From Dyadobacter sp. CY345 (GTDB taxonomy: Bacteria; Bacteroidota; Bacteroidia; Cytophagales; Spirosomataceae), in the NCBI RefSeq assembly GCF_021502725.1, contig NZ_JAKFFS010000001.1, positions 806,001 to 870,000 on the forward strand: a stretch of DNA of 64,000 bases. Direction: 5' to 3'. Position numbers and translations under genes: made by a program. The notes below the pieces were generated by a model. That model had not been told where the DNA came from. It searched no databases and saw only the letters and a program-made list of their open reading frames with translations. Shown one piece after another: positions 9,000 through 18,356 of this stretch. How positions within the stretch are numbered: the first letter of the stretch is position 1; each line of letters starts with the position of its first letter.

Positions 9000-10778
9000 T
9001 TACTGATATCCTGGATTTTGTTTCAAAGACGAAACACCATTTCTGGTACTCAAATCGATCTGCGTTTGTGGGATCGGGAAATATTCATTTCTATTTTTAA
9101 TGAATTTTCCACCACTCACATCCGGCGTGATTTTACTTTCGAAAGCTACATAAGCATTCAACGCTTGTTCCGCGATACCCCAACGTGACAGGTCAAAGAA
9201 GCGATGACCTTCCATGGCAAGCTCCACTTTGCGTTCAAAATAAATTGCTTTCAAAGCCCCATCTTTACCTTTTGCGGCAAAGGATCCCGCGGGATATTCA
9301 GCGATTTTATAATTACTAGCTGGCGTTGTTGTATAACCTCCCATCGGTTTTGTAGGATCTGCGTAGGTATAAACCCAACTCGCAGGCTTTGCTGCGCGCG
9401 CACGCACTTTATTCACATATTCCTGTGCCTTTTCCAAACTTCCGGCCTGCGCCTCAGCTTCCGCAGCCATTAGCAAAACATCAGCAAAACGGATAATTTG
9501 AACGTTGATGGCCGTTCCCGGAGCCCATGAATGCTGATCAGAATATTTATCCTGCGTCGCCTGGTAGTACATGTTTTTCTTCGGAGAATATGGGCCTGCA
9601 TATCCCTGATCACGAATCCAGTCTTGTCCAGGGTGAGTTCCCCAGTCAAGGAAAGGAATGCCGCGACGACCAACTGTCCAGTCAATGCGTGGGTCCAGCG
9701 GAACAGAAGCGTCAGGAGTATAAGCTGCGTCAGATTTTACGCCCATGTCATTTTTCAACGTAGTATTATTGTAAGTATCTACCAAAGGAAGTCCGTTTGC
9801 ATCTGTCTGGAATGAATTTGCCAGGTCAAGACTTGGCTGATAAAACCCACAGCAACGGAACGGAGAGTTGTATGGAAAATTAAGCATACCACCAGTATTT
9901 GCGTTATCAATGGTATTCGTTCCATCATTTGCTGCCATTTGAACCGCAAAAACTGATTCAGCAAGATTTTTCTGGGCGGCGTCAAAGTTATCCTGGAACT
10001 TTGGCAAAAGATCATATTTCAAACCATTGCTGGTGACGCCAGAACTAATTACCTGATCAAAAACCGTTTTTGCATCAGTAAATTTTTTCTCGTACAAATA
10101 AGTTTTCCCCAGATAAGCAGCAGCGGCCCACTTGTTGACGCGACCCACTTCTGACTGAGTTGCCGGAAGGTTATCCATAGCAAATTTGAAATCAGCTTCG
10201 ATGTTCGGCCAAATGTCTGTATCATTTGTTACCATCGCAGGATCCACCGTTGTTTCATCAACCCATGGAACCATGTTAAACATTTTCTTCAGTTCAAAAT
10301 AATAATGTCCGCGCAGGAAACGTGCCTGGGCAGTGAAACTTACTTTCTCAGCATCCGTCATACCGGAAGTCACGAGCGGGACAAATTTTAAAACTGTATT
10401 AGCCCGGTTAATTCCTTCATAAACAGCTTTCCATTTACTATTAAAAAAACCGTTACTTGGACCATGACTATAAATCATGATCGAGTTTATCCCAGGCTGA
10501 TCGGCCCCGTCACTTCCCTTTTTTGCATCTCCACCGGCGATGCTACCATAAATCCAGTTGTCTGCCGCTGCATCCCATGCACTAGCTGCACCAACTCCAT
10601 TTCCGTCGAGGGCGGCATAAGCACCTACCAAAAGGCCATCCACTCCCGCCTTTGTACTTAATTGAGCGTCACTCAAAGCCCCTAATGCTGGTTTATCAAG
10701 GAAACTGTCCTGGCAGGCATAGGACATTAATCCGAAGGCAACAACTAACGCTATTTTGGAAAATCTTAATTTTTTCAT
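9000..10778 (-). CDS. SusD/RagB-family nutrient-binding lipoprotein (copy 1)
   Basis: The 592-residue protein begins with a lipoprotein signal (SYAC, Cys22, followed by QDSFLDKPALG) typical of SusD proteins. The family's TPR-like scaffold is visible: EGINRANTVL, ARFLRGHYYFELKK, AAAYLGKTYLYEKKF, IRFADVLLMAAEA and the C-terminal FERKVELAMEGHRFFDLSRWG. SusD forms the lid over its SusC partner at the outer membrane and captures the nutrient. The gene lies 26 nt after susC copy 1 on the same strand. It closely resembles SusD copy 2 at 21682 across the whole length, including an unusual CC pair in the middle (FRCCGFYQPS here, GNCCSFFAPS there). This suggests locus duplication and a related ligand. 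The ligand itself is unknown. Confidence 0.95.
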   Translation of the reverse strand: MKKLRFSKIALVVAFGLMSYACQDSFLDKPALGALSDAQLSTKAGVDGLLVGAYAALDGNGVGAASAWDAAADNWIYGSIAGGDAKKGSDGADQPGINSIMIYSHGPSNGFFNSKWKAVYEGINRANTVLKFVPLVTSGMTDAEKVSFTAQARFLRGHYYFELKKMFNMVPWVDETTVDPAMVTNDTDIWPNIEADFKFAMDNLPATQSEVGRVNKWAAAAYLGKTYLYEKKFTDAKTVFDQVISSGVTSNGLKYDLLPKFQDNFDAAQKNLAESVFAVQMAANDGTNTIDNANTGGMLNFPYNSPFRCCGFYQPSLDLANSFQTDANGLPLVDTYNNTTLKNDMGVKSDAAYTPDASVPLDPRIDWTVGRRGIPFLDWGTHPGQDWIRDQGYAGPYSPKKNMYYQATQDKYSDQHSWAPGTAINVQIIRFADVLLMAAEAEAQAGSLEKAQEYVNKVRARAAKPASWVYTYADPTKPMGGYTTTPASNYKIAEYPAGSFAAKGKDGALKAIYFERKVELAMEGHRFFDLSRWGIAEQALNAYVAFESKITPDVSGGKFIKNRNEYFPIPQTQIDLSTRNGVSSLKQNPGYQ

Positions 10779-10804
10779 CTTTTTTCTGTTTAAGGATACA
10801 GTAA

Positions 10805-13800
10805 TTAGAATGTCAGATTTAAACCTATCAGGAATTGACGTGTGTTAGGATAAACACCTTCGTCAAGACCAAAGGCAGTAGAACCAGCAACCTGGCTTTG
10901 TCCAACTTCCGGATCCGGACCTGAATATTTAGTGATCGTGAACAGATTTGCAGTTTGAACGTAAACACGAAGTCTTTCAATTTTCAGGCTTTGTGTCAAA
11001 CTTTTAGGCAAGGTGTAACCCAGCTGAGCATTTTTAGCGCGCAGGTACGATCCGTTCTCCACATAGTAAGAGTTTGGAACGTTTGTAGTACTGAAAGAAC
11101 CTGTGTTTTCCTGAATTGGCGCGGTTGCATTCATGTTCGTTGGAGTCCATGAATCATATAAAGCGGTATTGCTTTTCGCTCCCTGGAAATTGGTATAGAA
11201 GTCGTTCCACCATTTCAGGTTATTCCAGATTTCATTGCCTTGTACACCATAGAAGAAAATACCAAAATCAAAGTTTTTATAGTTTGCTCCGATATTTAAA
11301 CCATAACTGAATTTAGGACTTGGGTTACCAAGGAAAGTACGGTCATCAGAAGTTATAATCCCATCTCCGTTGATATCTGCATAACGGAAACGACCGACTT
11401 TAACTTCGTTTTGATAAACTGCGTCAGCGTTCCCTGATATCTCAATAGCGCTGGCATTTGCCTGATCGATTTCCTGCTGAGTATTCCAGAAGCCATCGAT
11501 CTGGTACCCGAAGAACTGACCGATTGAGTGCCCAACAGCATTACGAATAATGTTACTACCGTTGAACCGGCGACTTTCCTGATCAAAATATGTAGCTCCG
11601 TCTGTGATCTTTTTGATCTCGTTGTTATAAGTTGTCAACGTAACTGTCGCATTTAGCTTGAAATCTTTTGTGATATTCTTTTCAGCATAAATCGACATGT
11701 CAATTCCCTTATTTGCCATTTTACCAATGTTTACAGCTGGCGCAGTACCTTGTCCAACGGTACCGGCCAATTCAGGAGAGAACAGCAAATCATTGATATT
11801 TTTTTGGTAGTAGTCAATGGTTAGGTCCACTGCGCCGTTGAATAAAGTTGCATCGATACCAATGTTTGAGTTGATATTACTTTCCCATTTAGCATTTGGA
11901 TTTCCAACGCGTGTTCTCTGGAAGCCTTGTACTGTGCTGTTTCCTGTTCCACGGATATCATAAAATGAATTGCTTCTGTTCAGTCCGTATGTTGTGAAAG
12001 CATTAGCAGGGTTAACATTGAACTGGTTACCCATAATACCATAACCTCCACGAATTTTAAGATCTGAGATCCAGTCAACACCTTTCATGAAAGCTTCTTC
12101 TTTCACTCTCCATCCGGCGCTTACGGCAGGGAACAAACCGAATTGGTTTGTGAAACGTGACGATCCATCACGACGGATTGTAGCGCTTAACAAATAACGA
12201 TCTTTGAAATTGTAGTCGATCCGTCCGATATAAGAGAATAAGGCGTCCGAATATTTTGCGCTGTAGTTAGTCGGAGTTCCTGACCCGGTTGACAAAATTG
12301 TATAGTTTGGGTCAAAAGAAAAGTAGTTCTGAGAAGTACCACCCACTTCACGTCCAGTGCTTGTATAAGCCTCAGTTCCGGCTAACACTTTAATCGAATG
12401 AACGTCATTAAATGTATGTTCATAAGACAAAGTGTTTGTCCATGTCCAGTTGAAACCTGTATTTGTGTATTCAGTGTAGGCGTTTGTCGTTACGTTTTCA
12501 GCATTTTCCCACTCAGGATAAGCGAATGAATTTCCTCTCTCTGAATAATAATTACCACCGAAGCTTGAGCGGACGACAAAGTCTTTAAGGAAATCAACTT
12601 CGGCGAACATATTTCCGAATACACTATTGTTCAATCCAACGTTGTTACGTGCGCGGTCACGAATAGCGACAGGATTTTTCGCATTACCCAGACCACTTCC
12701 GAATGAGCCCGCATAATTTCCCTGAACATCATAAACCGGAATGATCGGTTGCATACGATAAGCCATACCAATCGCACCGCCTTCTTCAAGAATTGTAGAT
12801 CTTGGATTGTTCACCAATGCCAATGCAATGTTTTCGCCAACACGAATGTGCTTGCTTACATTATATTGACTATTTGCACGAACCGTATATCTTTTCAAAT
12901 AAGTGTTCGTCAGGTTTCCCTGTTGGTTAAAATGGTTGAACGAAAACATGTAACTTCCACCCGTTCCGCCGCCGCTCACCGACAAGTTATGGCTTTGGAT
13001 CGGAGCATTTTTGAATATTTCGTGGAACCAGTCCGTACCTTGTTTGTTTGCTTTTACGATTCTGTAAAAAGAATCCATATCAGCTTTGTCCGTGTAGTTC
13101 GGGTTTACATAATATTTGGAAAGATCAACCGAACCTTCACTCATACCTGTCGGTACGATATAGTCGGGTAAAACCGGTGTTGCTCCGCTTCCGTATTGTG
13201 GATCATTAATCGCAACGCCTGAATTTTTTAGCGCCAGAAATTTAAGGTCAGCCATGCCCTGAGATGAAAGCGCGTCATAAACATTTCCTTTCTGAACTGT
13301 TTGTGATCCATAATACATGTCATAGCTAACTTTCACTTTTCCTGTACCACGTTTTGTTGTGATAACGACCACACCATTCGAGGCACGAGAACCATAGATA
13401 GAAGCAGAACCTGCATCTTTCAAAACCTGCATTGTAGCAACGTCATTCGGATTAAGGTTGTTGATATCCTGCGTTGGTACTCCATCCACAACATAAAGCG
13501 GCGTGTTGTTACCAAAGGAGTTGATACCACGGATACGAACCTGCGGAGCCTGGCCCGGCTGACCAGAAGTAAGTACCGTCACACCTGATGCACGTCCTTG
13601 CAACTGATTTGAAAGGTTTGAGTTAGCCTGTTCTGTAAGTTCAGCAACTTTTACAACCGAAACTGCACCAGTCAAATCCTTCTTTTTGGCAGTACCATAA
13701 CCGACAACAACTACTTCGCTCAATAATTTTTCGTCTGTTGTAAGTATAACGTTTGCCGTAGTTTGGCTTGCCGAAACTTCAACATCCTTTGAACTGAAAC

Positions 13801-14374
13801 CAACGAAACTGAATGTCAAAGTTACATTTCCGTCCGGCGCGTCAATCTTATAGGATCCCTCGCCGTCCGTATTTGTTCCTCGTGAGCTGCCTTTCACAAT
13901 CACAGAAACACCTGGAAGGCCTGCACCGCTTCCATCAGTAACCATACCGGAAATTGATCTTTCAAGTGCCTGGCTTTTGAATTTTTGAGGCGTAAGATCT
14001 TCTGTCTGTAATTTAATACGTTTAAGAATAATCTGCTTTCCTGAAACCTCGTAAGATAAATTAAGCGGATTTAAAATCACCTTTAAAACCTCTCCCAGTT
14101 GCTGCTGCTGAAGATTTACAGAAATTTTTCTTTCTGCTTTAATCAGGCTTGAACTGTAAAGAAACTTCACTTTTACTTGTTCTTCTATCGTATTAAGCAC
14201 CTTACGAACGTCCTGATTTTGCATCTGAAGCGTTACGCGGTTATTCAGGATTTCCTGGGCCTCGCTCACACGCGCCATGGAAATAGTCGACAGAAGTGCT
14301 GCAATGATGAGTTGAGTACAACTGAATCTCATAATGATCTGCCAATGAGCATAGTTAGGATACAATTTTTTCAT
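10805..14374 (-). CDS. SusC/RagA-family TonB-dependent receptor with STN signalling domain
   Basis: The start at 14374 (MKKLYPNYAH) puts a signal peptide first, giving 1,189 residues; an ATG 54 bases upstream adds a non-signal leader. In order: signal (1-39), secretin/TonB N-terminal STN domain (about 45-118), CarboxypepD_reg domain (139-213), TonB-box-like LLSEVVVVGYGT (217-228), plug with LQGRASGVTV, VRIRGINSFG and IYGSRASNGVV, then the 22-stranded barrel ending in LNLTF. The STN domain is the part that contacts a FecR anti-sigma factor. With fecR and an ECF sigma gene just upstream on the same strand, this receptor should sense its substrate and switch on its own locus. Import is across the outer membrane with SusD as partner. 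Confidence 0.95.
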   Translation of the reverse strand: MKKLYPNYAHWQIIMRFSCTQLIIAALLSTISMARVSEAQEILNNRVTLQMQNQDVRKVLNTIEEQVKVKFLYSSSLIKAERKISVNLQQQQLGEVLKVILNPLNLSYEVSGKQIILKRIKLQTEDLTPQKFKSQALERSISGMVTDGSGAGLPGVSVIVKGSSRGTNTDGEGSYKIDAPDGNVTLTFSFVGFSSKDVEVSASQTTANVILTTDEKLLSEVVVVGYGTAKKKDLTGAVSVVKVAELTEQANSNLSNQLQGRASGVTVLTSGQPGQAPQVRIRGINSFGNNTPLYVVDGVPTQDINNLNPNDVATMQVLKDAGSASIYGSRASNGVVVITTKRGTGKVKVSYDMYYGSQTVQKGNVYDALSSQGMADLKFLALKNSGVAINDPQYGSGATPVLPDYIVPTGMSEGSVDLSKYYVNPNYTDKADMDSFYRIVKANKQGTDWFHEIFKNAPIQSHNLSVSGGGTGGSYMFSFNHFNQQGNLTNTYLKRYTVRANSQYNVSKHIRVGENIALALVNNPRSTILEEGGAIGMAYRMQPIIPVYDVQGNYAGSFGSGLGNAKNPVAIRDRARNNVGLNNSVFGNMFAEVDFLKDFVVRSSFGGNYYSERGNSFAYPEWENAENVTTNAYTEYTNTGFNWTWTNTLSYEHTFNDVHSIKVLAGTEAYTSTGREVGGTSQNYFSFDPNYTILSTGSGTPTNYSAKYSDALFSYIGRIDYNFKDRYLLSATIRRDGSSRFTNQFGLFPAVSAGWRVKEEAFMKGVDWISDLKIRGGYGIMGNQFNVNPANAFTTYGLNRSNSFYDIRGTGNSTVQGFQRTRVGNPNAKWESNINSNIGIDATLFNGAVDLTIDYYQKNINDLLFSPELAGTVGQGTAPAVNIGKMANKGIDMSIYAEKNITKDFKLNATVTLTTYNNEIKKITDGATYFDQESRRFNGSNIIRNAVGHSIGQFFGYQIDGFWNTQQEIDQANASAIEISGNADAVYQNEVKVGRFRYADINGDGIITSDDRTFLGNPSPKFSYGLNIGANYKNFDFGIFFYGVQGNEIWNNLKWWNDFYTNFQGAKSNTALYDSWTPTNMNATAPIQENTGSFSTTNVPNSYYVENGSYLRAKNAQLGYTLPKSLTQSLKIERLRVYVQTANLFTITKYSGPDPEVGQSQVAGSTAFGLDEGVYPNTRQFLIGLNLTF

Positions 14375-14590
14375 AACTTTACTTAAGTTTTGTTTAAATG
14401 GAAAAAATGGGCAAAACAAATCCTCCATCCGTTTGGAGCGGATGTAAATCGTGTTGGGGATTAAATTGATCGGGTTGGTGATGGTGCAAACATCATCAAC
14501 CTTTTTTTATTATTATTAATCAGGTCATAGTGAACAGGTTGGTTAGAAAGGTTAGGTTTAACTGGTAATTTATAGTTTGTGTAAAGTTTT

Positions 14591-15697
14591 TTATTCCTGA
14601 TGACACCCTCTGCCGCTAATGACCACACGTGCGTCTACAATTTCAAAATTTGCTTCTATGCCTTTGCATATCAAATCAATTTTGTCGTAAAGGTTTTCAT
14701 TGGTAAATGATGCAGTTAAAAGACAACTTCCAAAAAGTTCTTCATCATAAACAATATCAATTCCGTAGGTCTGTTCGAGGTTTGCAAAAATTTGTGAGAC
14801 ATTTTTATCCTGAAATTTTAACATAGGAGCTGGCAAAACTGAGGAAGCAATAATTTCAGGTGACTCTACCAATGATTTTTTAATTCTTATCTCTTCTCTG
14901 GAAAAAAGAACTTTTTGGTTAGGCGTAATAATGGTACCACCCAGTTCTGCATTAGATTGATTAAGCTTTGCATCCGGATCGTTTCTTGTGAAAACTGAAA
15001 CTTTTCCGGTTTTAACCTCAACCTCTACTTGTTTTTCACAATCAAATGCCTTTACGATAAAACTTGTGCCTAATACTTTGGTTATCAATTCATTGGAATA
15101 TACAAAAAATGGGCGGTCAGGGTTTTTGGTAACATCGAAAAATGCCTCTCCGGAAAGATAAATTTCTCTCTTGTTATTTTTTTCAAAATCTTCGCAATAG
15201 CTGATACACGACATGGGTTGAAGAACCACCGTGCTGGAATCTGGCAATGTAAAACTCAGGGGTTTGGATGAGTTGTTGGTTTTTTCATTTAGGGGTGATT
15301 CTGCAGACGATATTAATTCCTCGTAGGTGATTGATTTATCGTTGTCTGCTGGTTTGATAAGCCAGCCTAATAGCAAAATCAACATAGCAGCTGATGCAAT
15401 TGATAATGCAGTAGAAGAAGAAAATATCTCGATAGAGAAGAAGCGTTTTTTATTTTTTACCGAGTTGATGTTGAATAATAAATCTTCAACCTTTTGATCA
15501 GTGGGAAATTGATTTTCAGAATCCTTTTTAAGTTCAAGCAAAATAGATTTAGCGTTTGAAATCATTTCCGATTTTTCCGGATAACGGATCAAAAAGTCTT
15601 TCCAATACAGATCCTTTTCAGGTGCCGGATCATAAATCCATGCCCTAAAATCATTATCTTCAAGAAAGTCAGTTACCTCGTAATGGTAATAACTCAT
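14591..15697 (-). CDS. FecR-family anti-sigma factor
   Basis: The 368-residue protein has an N-terminal cytoplasmic part and one membrane segment around residues 90-112 (STALSIASAAMLILLLGWLI). A periplasmic FecR domain follows (LPDSSTVVLQPMSCISY, then IYLSGEAFFDVTKNPDRPF and TKVLGTSFIVKAF). It ends with a DUF4974-type domain (LKFQDKNVSQIFANLEQTYG). FecR proteins hold an ECF sigma factor in check and release it when the STN domain of a loaded TonB receptor signals. The sigma gene lies 94 nt upstream and the STN-bearing SusC 216 nt downstream, all on the minus strand, so this is the expected three-part switch. No terminator is seen between it and the sigma gene. Confidence 0.95.
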   Translation of the reverse strand: MSYYHYEVTDFLEDNDFRAWIYDPAPEKDLYWKDFLIRYPEKSEMISNAKSILLELKKDSENQFPTDQKVEDLLFNINSVKNKKRFFSIEIFSSSTALSIASAAMLILLLGWLIKPADNDKSITYEELISSAESPLNEKTNNSSKPLSFTLPDSSTVVLQPMSCISYCEDFEKNNKREIYLSGEAFFDVTKNPDRPFFVYSNELITKVLGTSFIVKAFDCEKQVEVEVKTGKVSVFTRNDPDAKLNQSNAELGGTIITPNQKVLFSREEIRIKKSLVESPEIIASSVLPAPMLKFQDKNVSQIFANLEQTYGIDIVYDEELFGSCLLTASFTNENLYDKIDLICKGIEANFEIVDARVVISGRGCHQE

Positions 15698-15791
15698 ATC
15701 GATTGAACTATTCTGTGAAAAAATAAAACTTGACCTCTACACTGAAAGAGAAGGTTAGCTAAATATTTAACTCACTTGAAGGAAGATATTT

Positions 15792-16385
15792 TTAAAAAAA
15801 TAAAAATAAACCTGTAAAAAGTAGGGAGATTGTAAGCTGGCGCAGTTTTAGAACGGCACGTTGTAGCAGGTTTCGAACGGATTGTTCATTAATAGAGAGG
15901 ATTTCGGCAATTTCCTCATGATTAAAATCCTGATAGAATTTTAGCATGAGCACTTCATATTGCCGAACCGGCAAATTTTTTAGCCAGAGATTAAGGTCGT
16001 CTTTTTGTTTTTGAAAACTTTCGGCTTCGATCATCTCATACTCTTTGGGAAATGAAACAGGATGGATGCCTTCCTCAACATTCTCCCAACATTGAATATT
16101 CTGGAGTTTCCCGGTTTGATGTTTGTGAATGCGGCGCCTAAGCGAACGGAATAGGTAAAACTTCGGAGATTCAACATCCGCAAGCCTAGCCCTGCTTTGC
16201 CAAAGGTCGATAAATAGGTCTTGCACCATATCTTCAACCGTCTCTTCGTCCGCGATTAGCTTTTTCCCATAAGCATATAGCACACGCACGTATCTTTGAT
16301 AGAGTGTCGTAAACGCATCTTCATCACCTCGTTTGAAGGTCTGCCAAAGTAATTTGTCTTCTGTATGTATAGAGTTTGGCGTCAA
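15792..16385 (-). CDS. ECF RNA polymerase sigma factor
   Basis: The 197-residue protein has sigma region 2 (LYQRYVRVLYAYGKKL, with EDMVQDLFIDLWQ) and region 4 (RQYEVLMLKFYQDFNHEEIA, then a helix-turn-helix ending NEQSVRNLLQRAV). Neither region 1 nor 3 is present. This is the size and plan of the FecI-like ECF sigma factors that Bacteroidota pair with FecR and SusC. It heads the minus-strand locus, with a good promoter just upstream. The C-terminal tail is hydrophobic (TISLLFTGLFLFF), which is unusual for a soluble sigma factor. It probably directs transcription of the SusC-SusD genes below it; target promoters cannot be named. Confidence 0.93.
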   Translation of the reverse strand: MTPNSIHTEDKLLWQTFKRGDEDAFTTLYQRYVRVLYAYGKKLIADEETVEDMVQDLFIDLWQSRARLADVESPKFYLFRSLRRRIHKHQTGKLQNIQCWENVEEGIHPVSFPKEYEMIEAESFQKQKDDLNLWLKNLPVRQYEVLMLKFYQDFNHEEIAEILSINEQSVRNLLQRAVLKLRQLTISLLFTGLFLFF

Positions 16386-16408
16386 AAAGTCAGTTAGATT
16401 AGATTTTC

Positions 16409-16440
16409 CAAAAGTATCAAAAATTATTAAAATAGAACAA
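16409..16440 (-). promoter_or_regulatory. Promoter for the ECF sigma gene
   Basis: On the minus strand TTG (16440-16438), 21 nt, then TACTTTTG (16416-16409) fits the Bacteroidota housekeeping promoter. It lies 23 nt before the sigma ATG. Confidence 0.6.
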
Positions 16441-16606
16441 TTTTGGCAGCCCTACTTTGCGGATATTATCATTTTTTTATCGAATATTGATAATTTAATT
16501 TAAGTTACAAAATTTAAATAATAAATATAATTTTATATGGAAATTATTTATAAAAGTTATTTTTCGTAAACAGGATGATTGTTTATGGAAGACTATAATA
16601 TTGGAA

Positions 16607-18142
16607 TTATTTAATTTCATGAATAGTTTTTTTGATGTTATTTTCTAAAATGATGAAAGGCGTATGTGTATCCCAGGTCGGCGCTAAATCTGGTTGGTTC
16701 ATAAATCCTTTTGAAAAATTTCCGAGAATAATATCCTTGTCGCCGTCGTTGTCGTAATCATTTACGTCCATTGAAATCCATCTGCCGTCTTTACTAACAG
16801 GTACCGTACCAGGCTTCAAAAACTGGGTCGATTTATCAGAATCAATGAAATTTTCAAAGTAAAGAAATTTTTGTTCCGGTTTGTTTTTGAAATCGGCAAA
16901 GAAAGAAATTGTTGCAATATCCATATCACCATCCAGATCAAAGTCTGCTGCCATTGCTTTGGTACAGCCATTGACAGGATAAAAGGCGGACTGTTCGAAA
17001 CGCATATTTCCTTTATTCAGGAATATATACAAACCATGATACGGTTTCAGGATTCTTGAATAATCACTATTATCACCGGCGGTGTAAATGATGTCAGGCC
17101 TGCCGTCATTATTCATGTCGGCCAACTGAAAACTGCTCGAACCAAATACCGGCGGAAAGCGGATAAGGTTTTTTGTAGTAAACCCACCCTTCCTGTCATT
17201 CAGAAACAACCAGATTCCCTCGTCTCCATGTGCGAAAAGGGTGACAATGTCTTTCCACCCGTCACCATTGAAGTCTCCGGTTTCACTTTGTGTTGCTCCT
17301 GCTGACGCCCGGATTTCAATATTCTTGAATTTTCCGTTCGTGAGTTGCCTAAGCCAGAATAATCCTCCCCGTGTATGTCCGAAGCTGCAAATAATATAAT
17401 CCATCAACCCATCACTATTCAAATCCACGGGCCTCGTCTGGATAGGACGTATATAGCTGTCAGATAATTGCCCGGAGGTGACTTTATCACGTTTGCGGTC
17501 GAAAATCAAAATTTGGCCAATTGTATTGTCGAGTGCACGCATACCTCCCATGCTGGTAACAATTTTTTGACGTTTGTCAAAAGCGATGTCCACAGCCGCT
17601 GTTTCGAGAGGCTCAGATGCAATTTTATCAAGCTTTTGATTCCATTGATACAAGGCAGGTTTATTAAGAGAACTCGTGTAAATATGCTGATCCTCAGGGT
17701 TTATTGCAGTCAGTGTCGTTGCCGAAACTTCGGATGAATCTCTTTTTGGTTTCTTAATATCAAAAATGGATATATCCCTGTTTACAGATGATAATTGATG
17801 ATGCGGTTCCAGTTTTTCCGGCGCCAGTGTTTGATAATAACTGACTATTTTTTGCCAGTCACTACTTGATATTCTTGCCTGTTTTGTATGAAAATAAACG
17901 TTTCCCTGTAGCACCTCTATACCCAGCTGTTCAGCCATAGCCGGCAATACGCTTGTAACCCAGGTTGTCTTATCAAGCAAGGAAGGGGACGGCGCGAGAT
18001 GACAGCCCGAGCAATGTAATTTTACGAGTGGTTTTGCATATTCACCCGGCCTCGCATGACGCGTGTTGCAGTTGAAAAATGTTATTAAAATAATAATAAA
18101 CAGACAGTTACAAAACACATTCTGAAAAATATTCAGTCTCAT
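16607..18142 (-). CDS. FG-GAP beta-propeller lipoprotein with N-terminal cytochrome c motif (copy 2)
   Basis: The 511-residue paralogue of the 7404-8924 product has a lipoprotein signal (FFNC, Cys25) and CSGCH at residues 44-48. A conserved Met in LPAMAEQLG (residue 69) follows, then an FG-GAP propeller with acidic loops DLNSDGLMD, DFNGDGWKD, DMNNDGRPD, DFDLDGDMD and DYDNDGDKD. The loop order and surrounding words (RILKPYHGLYIFLN, FPPVFGSSSFQLAD) match copy 1 closely. It is transcribed away from SusC copy 2 through a 214-nt shared regulatory region with a strong promoter on its side. It is probably a surface or periplasmic haem-motif protein; haem attachment is predicted, not shown. It is a single gene with no partner on its strand. 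Confidence 0.85.
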   Translation of the reverse strand: MRLNIFQNVFCNCLFIIILITFFNCNTRHARPGEYAKPLVKLHCSGCHLAPSPSLLDKTTWVTSVLPAMAEQLGIEVLQGNVYFHTKQARISSSDWQKIVSYYQTLAPEKLEPHHQLSSVNRDISIFDIKKPKRDSSEVSATTLTAINPEDQHIYTSSLNKPALYQWNQKLDKIASEPLETAAVDIAFDKRQKIVTSMGGMRALDNTIGQILIFDRKRDKVTSGQLSDSYIRPIQTRPVDLNSDGLMDYIICSFGHTRGGLFWLRQLTNGKFKNIEIRASAGATQSETGDFNGDGWKDIVTLFAHGDEGIWLFLNDRKGGFTTKNLIRFPPVFGSSSFQLADMNNDGRPDIIYTAGDNSDYSRILKPYHGLYIFLNKGNMRFEQSAFYPVNGCTKAMAADFDLDGDMDIATISFFADFKNKPEQKFLYFENFIDSDKSTQFLKPGTVPVSKDGRWISMDVNDYDNDGDKDIILGNFSKGFMNQPDLAPTWDTHTPFIILENNIKKTIHEIK

Positions 18143-18190
18143 GAAGATCGTTGGTTATAGGTACACCAGATTATTTCAAAGCTATAATTT

Positions 18191-18236
18191 TGTAACCCAA
18201 AGTTATATGTAACCTTAAATAGTACAAAAGGTTACA
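18191..18236. promoter_or_regulatory. Operator-like repeat cluster over the FG-GAP copy 2 promoter
   Basis: TGTAACC occurs at 18191-18197 and 18208-18214. TGTAACCTT at 18208-18216 is inverted as AAGGTTACA at 18228-18236, with an 11-nt spacer. The inverted repeat covers the -33 element of the minus-strand promoter, as a repressor or activator site would. Confidence 0.5.
18198..18228 (-). promoter_or_regulatory. Promoter of FG-GAP lipoprotein copy 2
   Basis: On the minus strand TTTG (18228-18225), exactly 19 nt, then TAACTTTG (18205-18198) is a near-ideal Bacteroidota promoter. It lies 55 nt before the ATG. Confidence 0.8.
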
Positions 18237-18318
18237 CTATTTCGACTTACTATAATACAATTTATTATCTAAATAAAAATATTCCTCTCAATTGCACAAT
18301 TATATGATTGAATAATAA

Positions 18319-18326
18319 TACATTTG
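18319..18326 (+). promoter_or_regulatory. Promoter -7 element TACATTTG before susC copy 2
   Basis: TACATTTG fits TAnnTTTG and is 30 nt before the ATG at 18357. The nearest TTG (18292-18294) is 24 nt away, slightly too far, so the -33 is weak. Confidence 0.45.
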
Positions 18327-18356
18327 GATCGATATTAATTAACCTAACTAAATTTT

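Noticed and set aside
12749..13171. 140-codon plus-strand open frame inside susC copy 1
   Set aside because: Antisense to a well-conserved receptor region with no promoter or protein-like pattern.
14375..14428. Upstream ATG of SusC copy 1
   Set aside because: The 18 added residues do not look like a signal and precede the typical MKK start.
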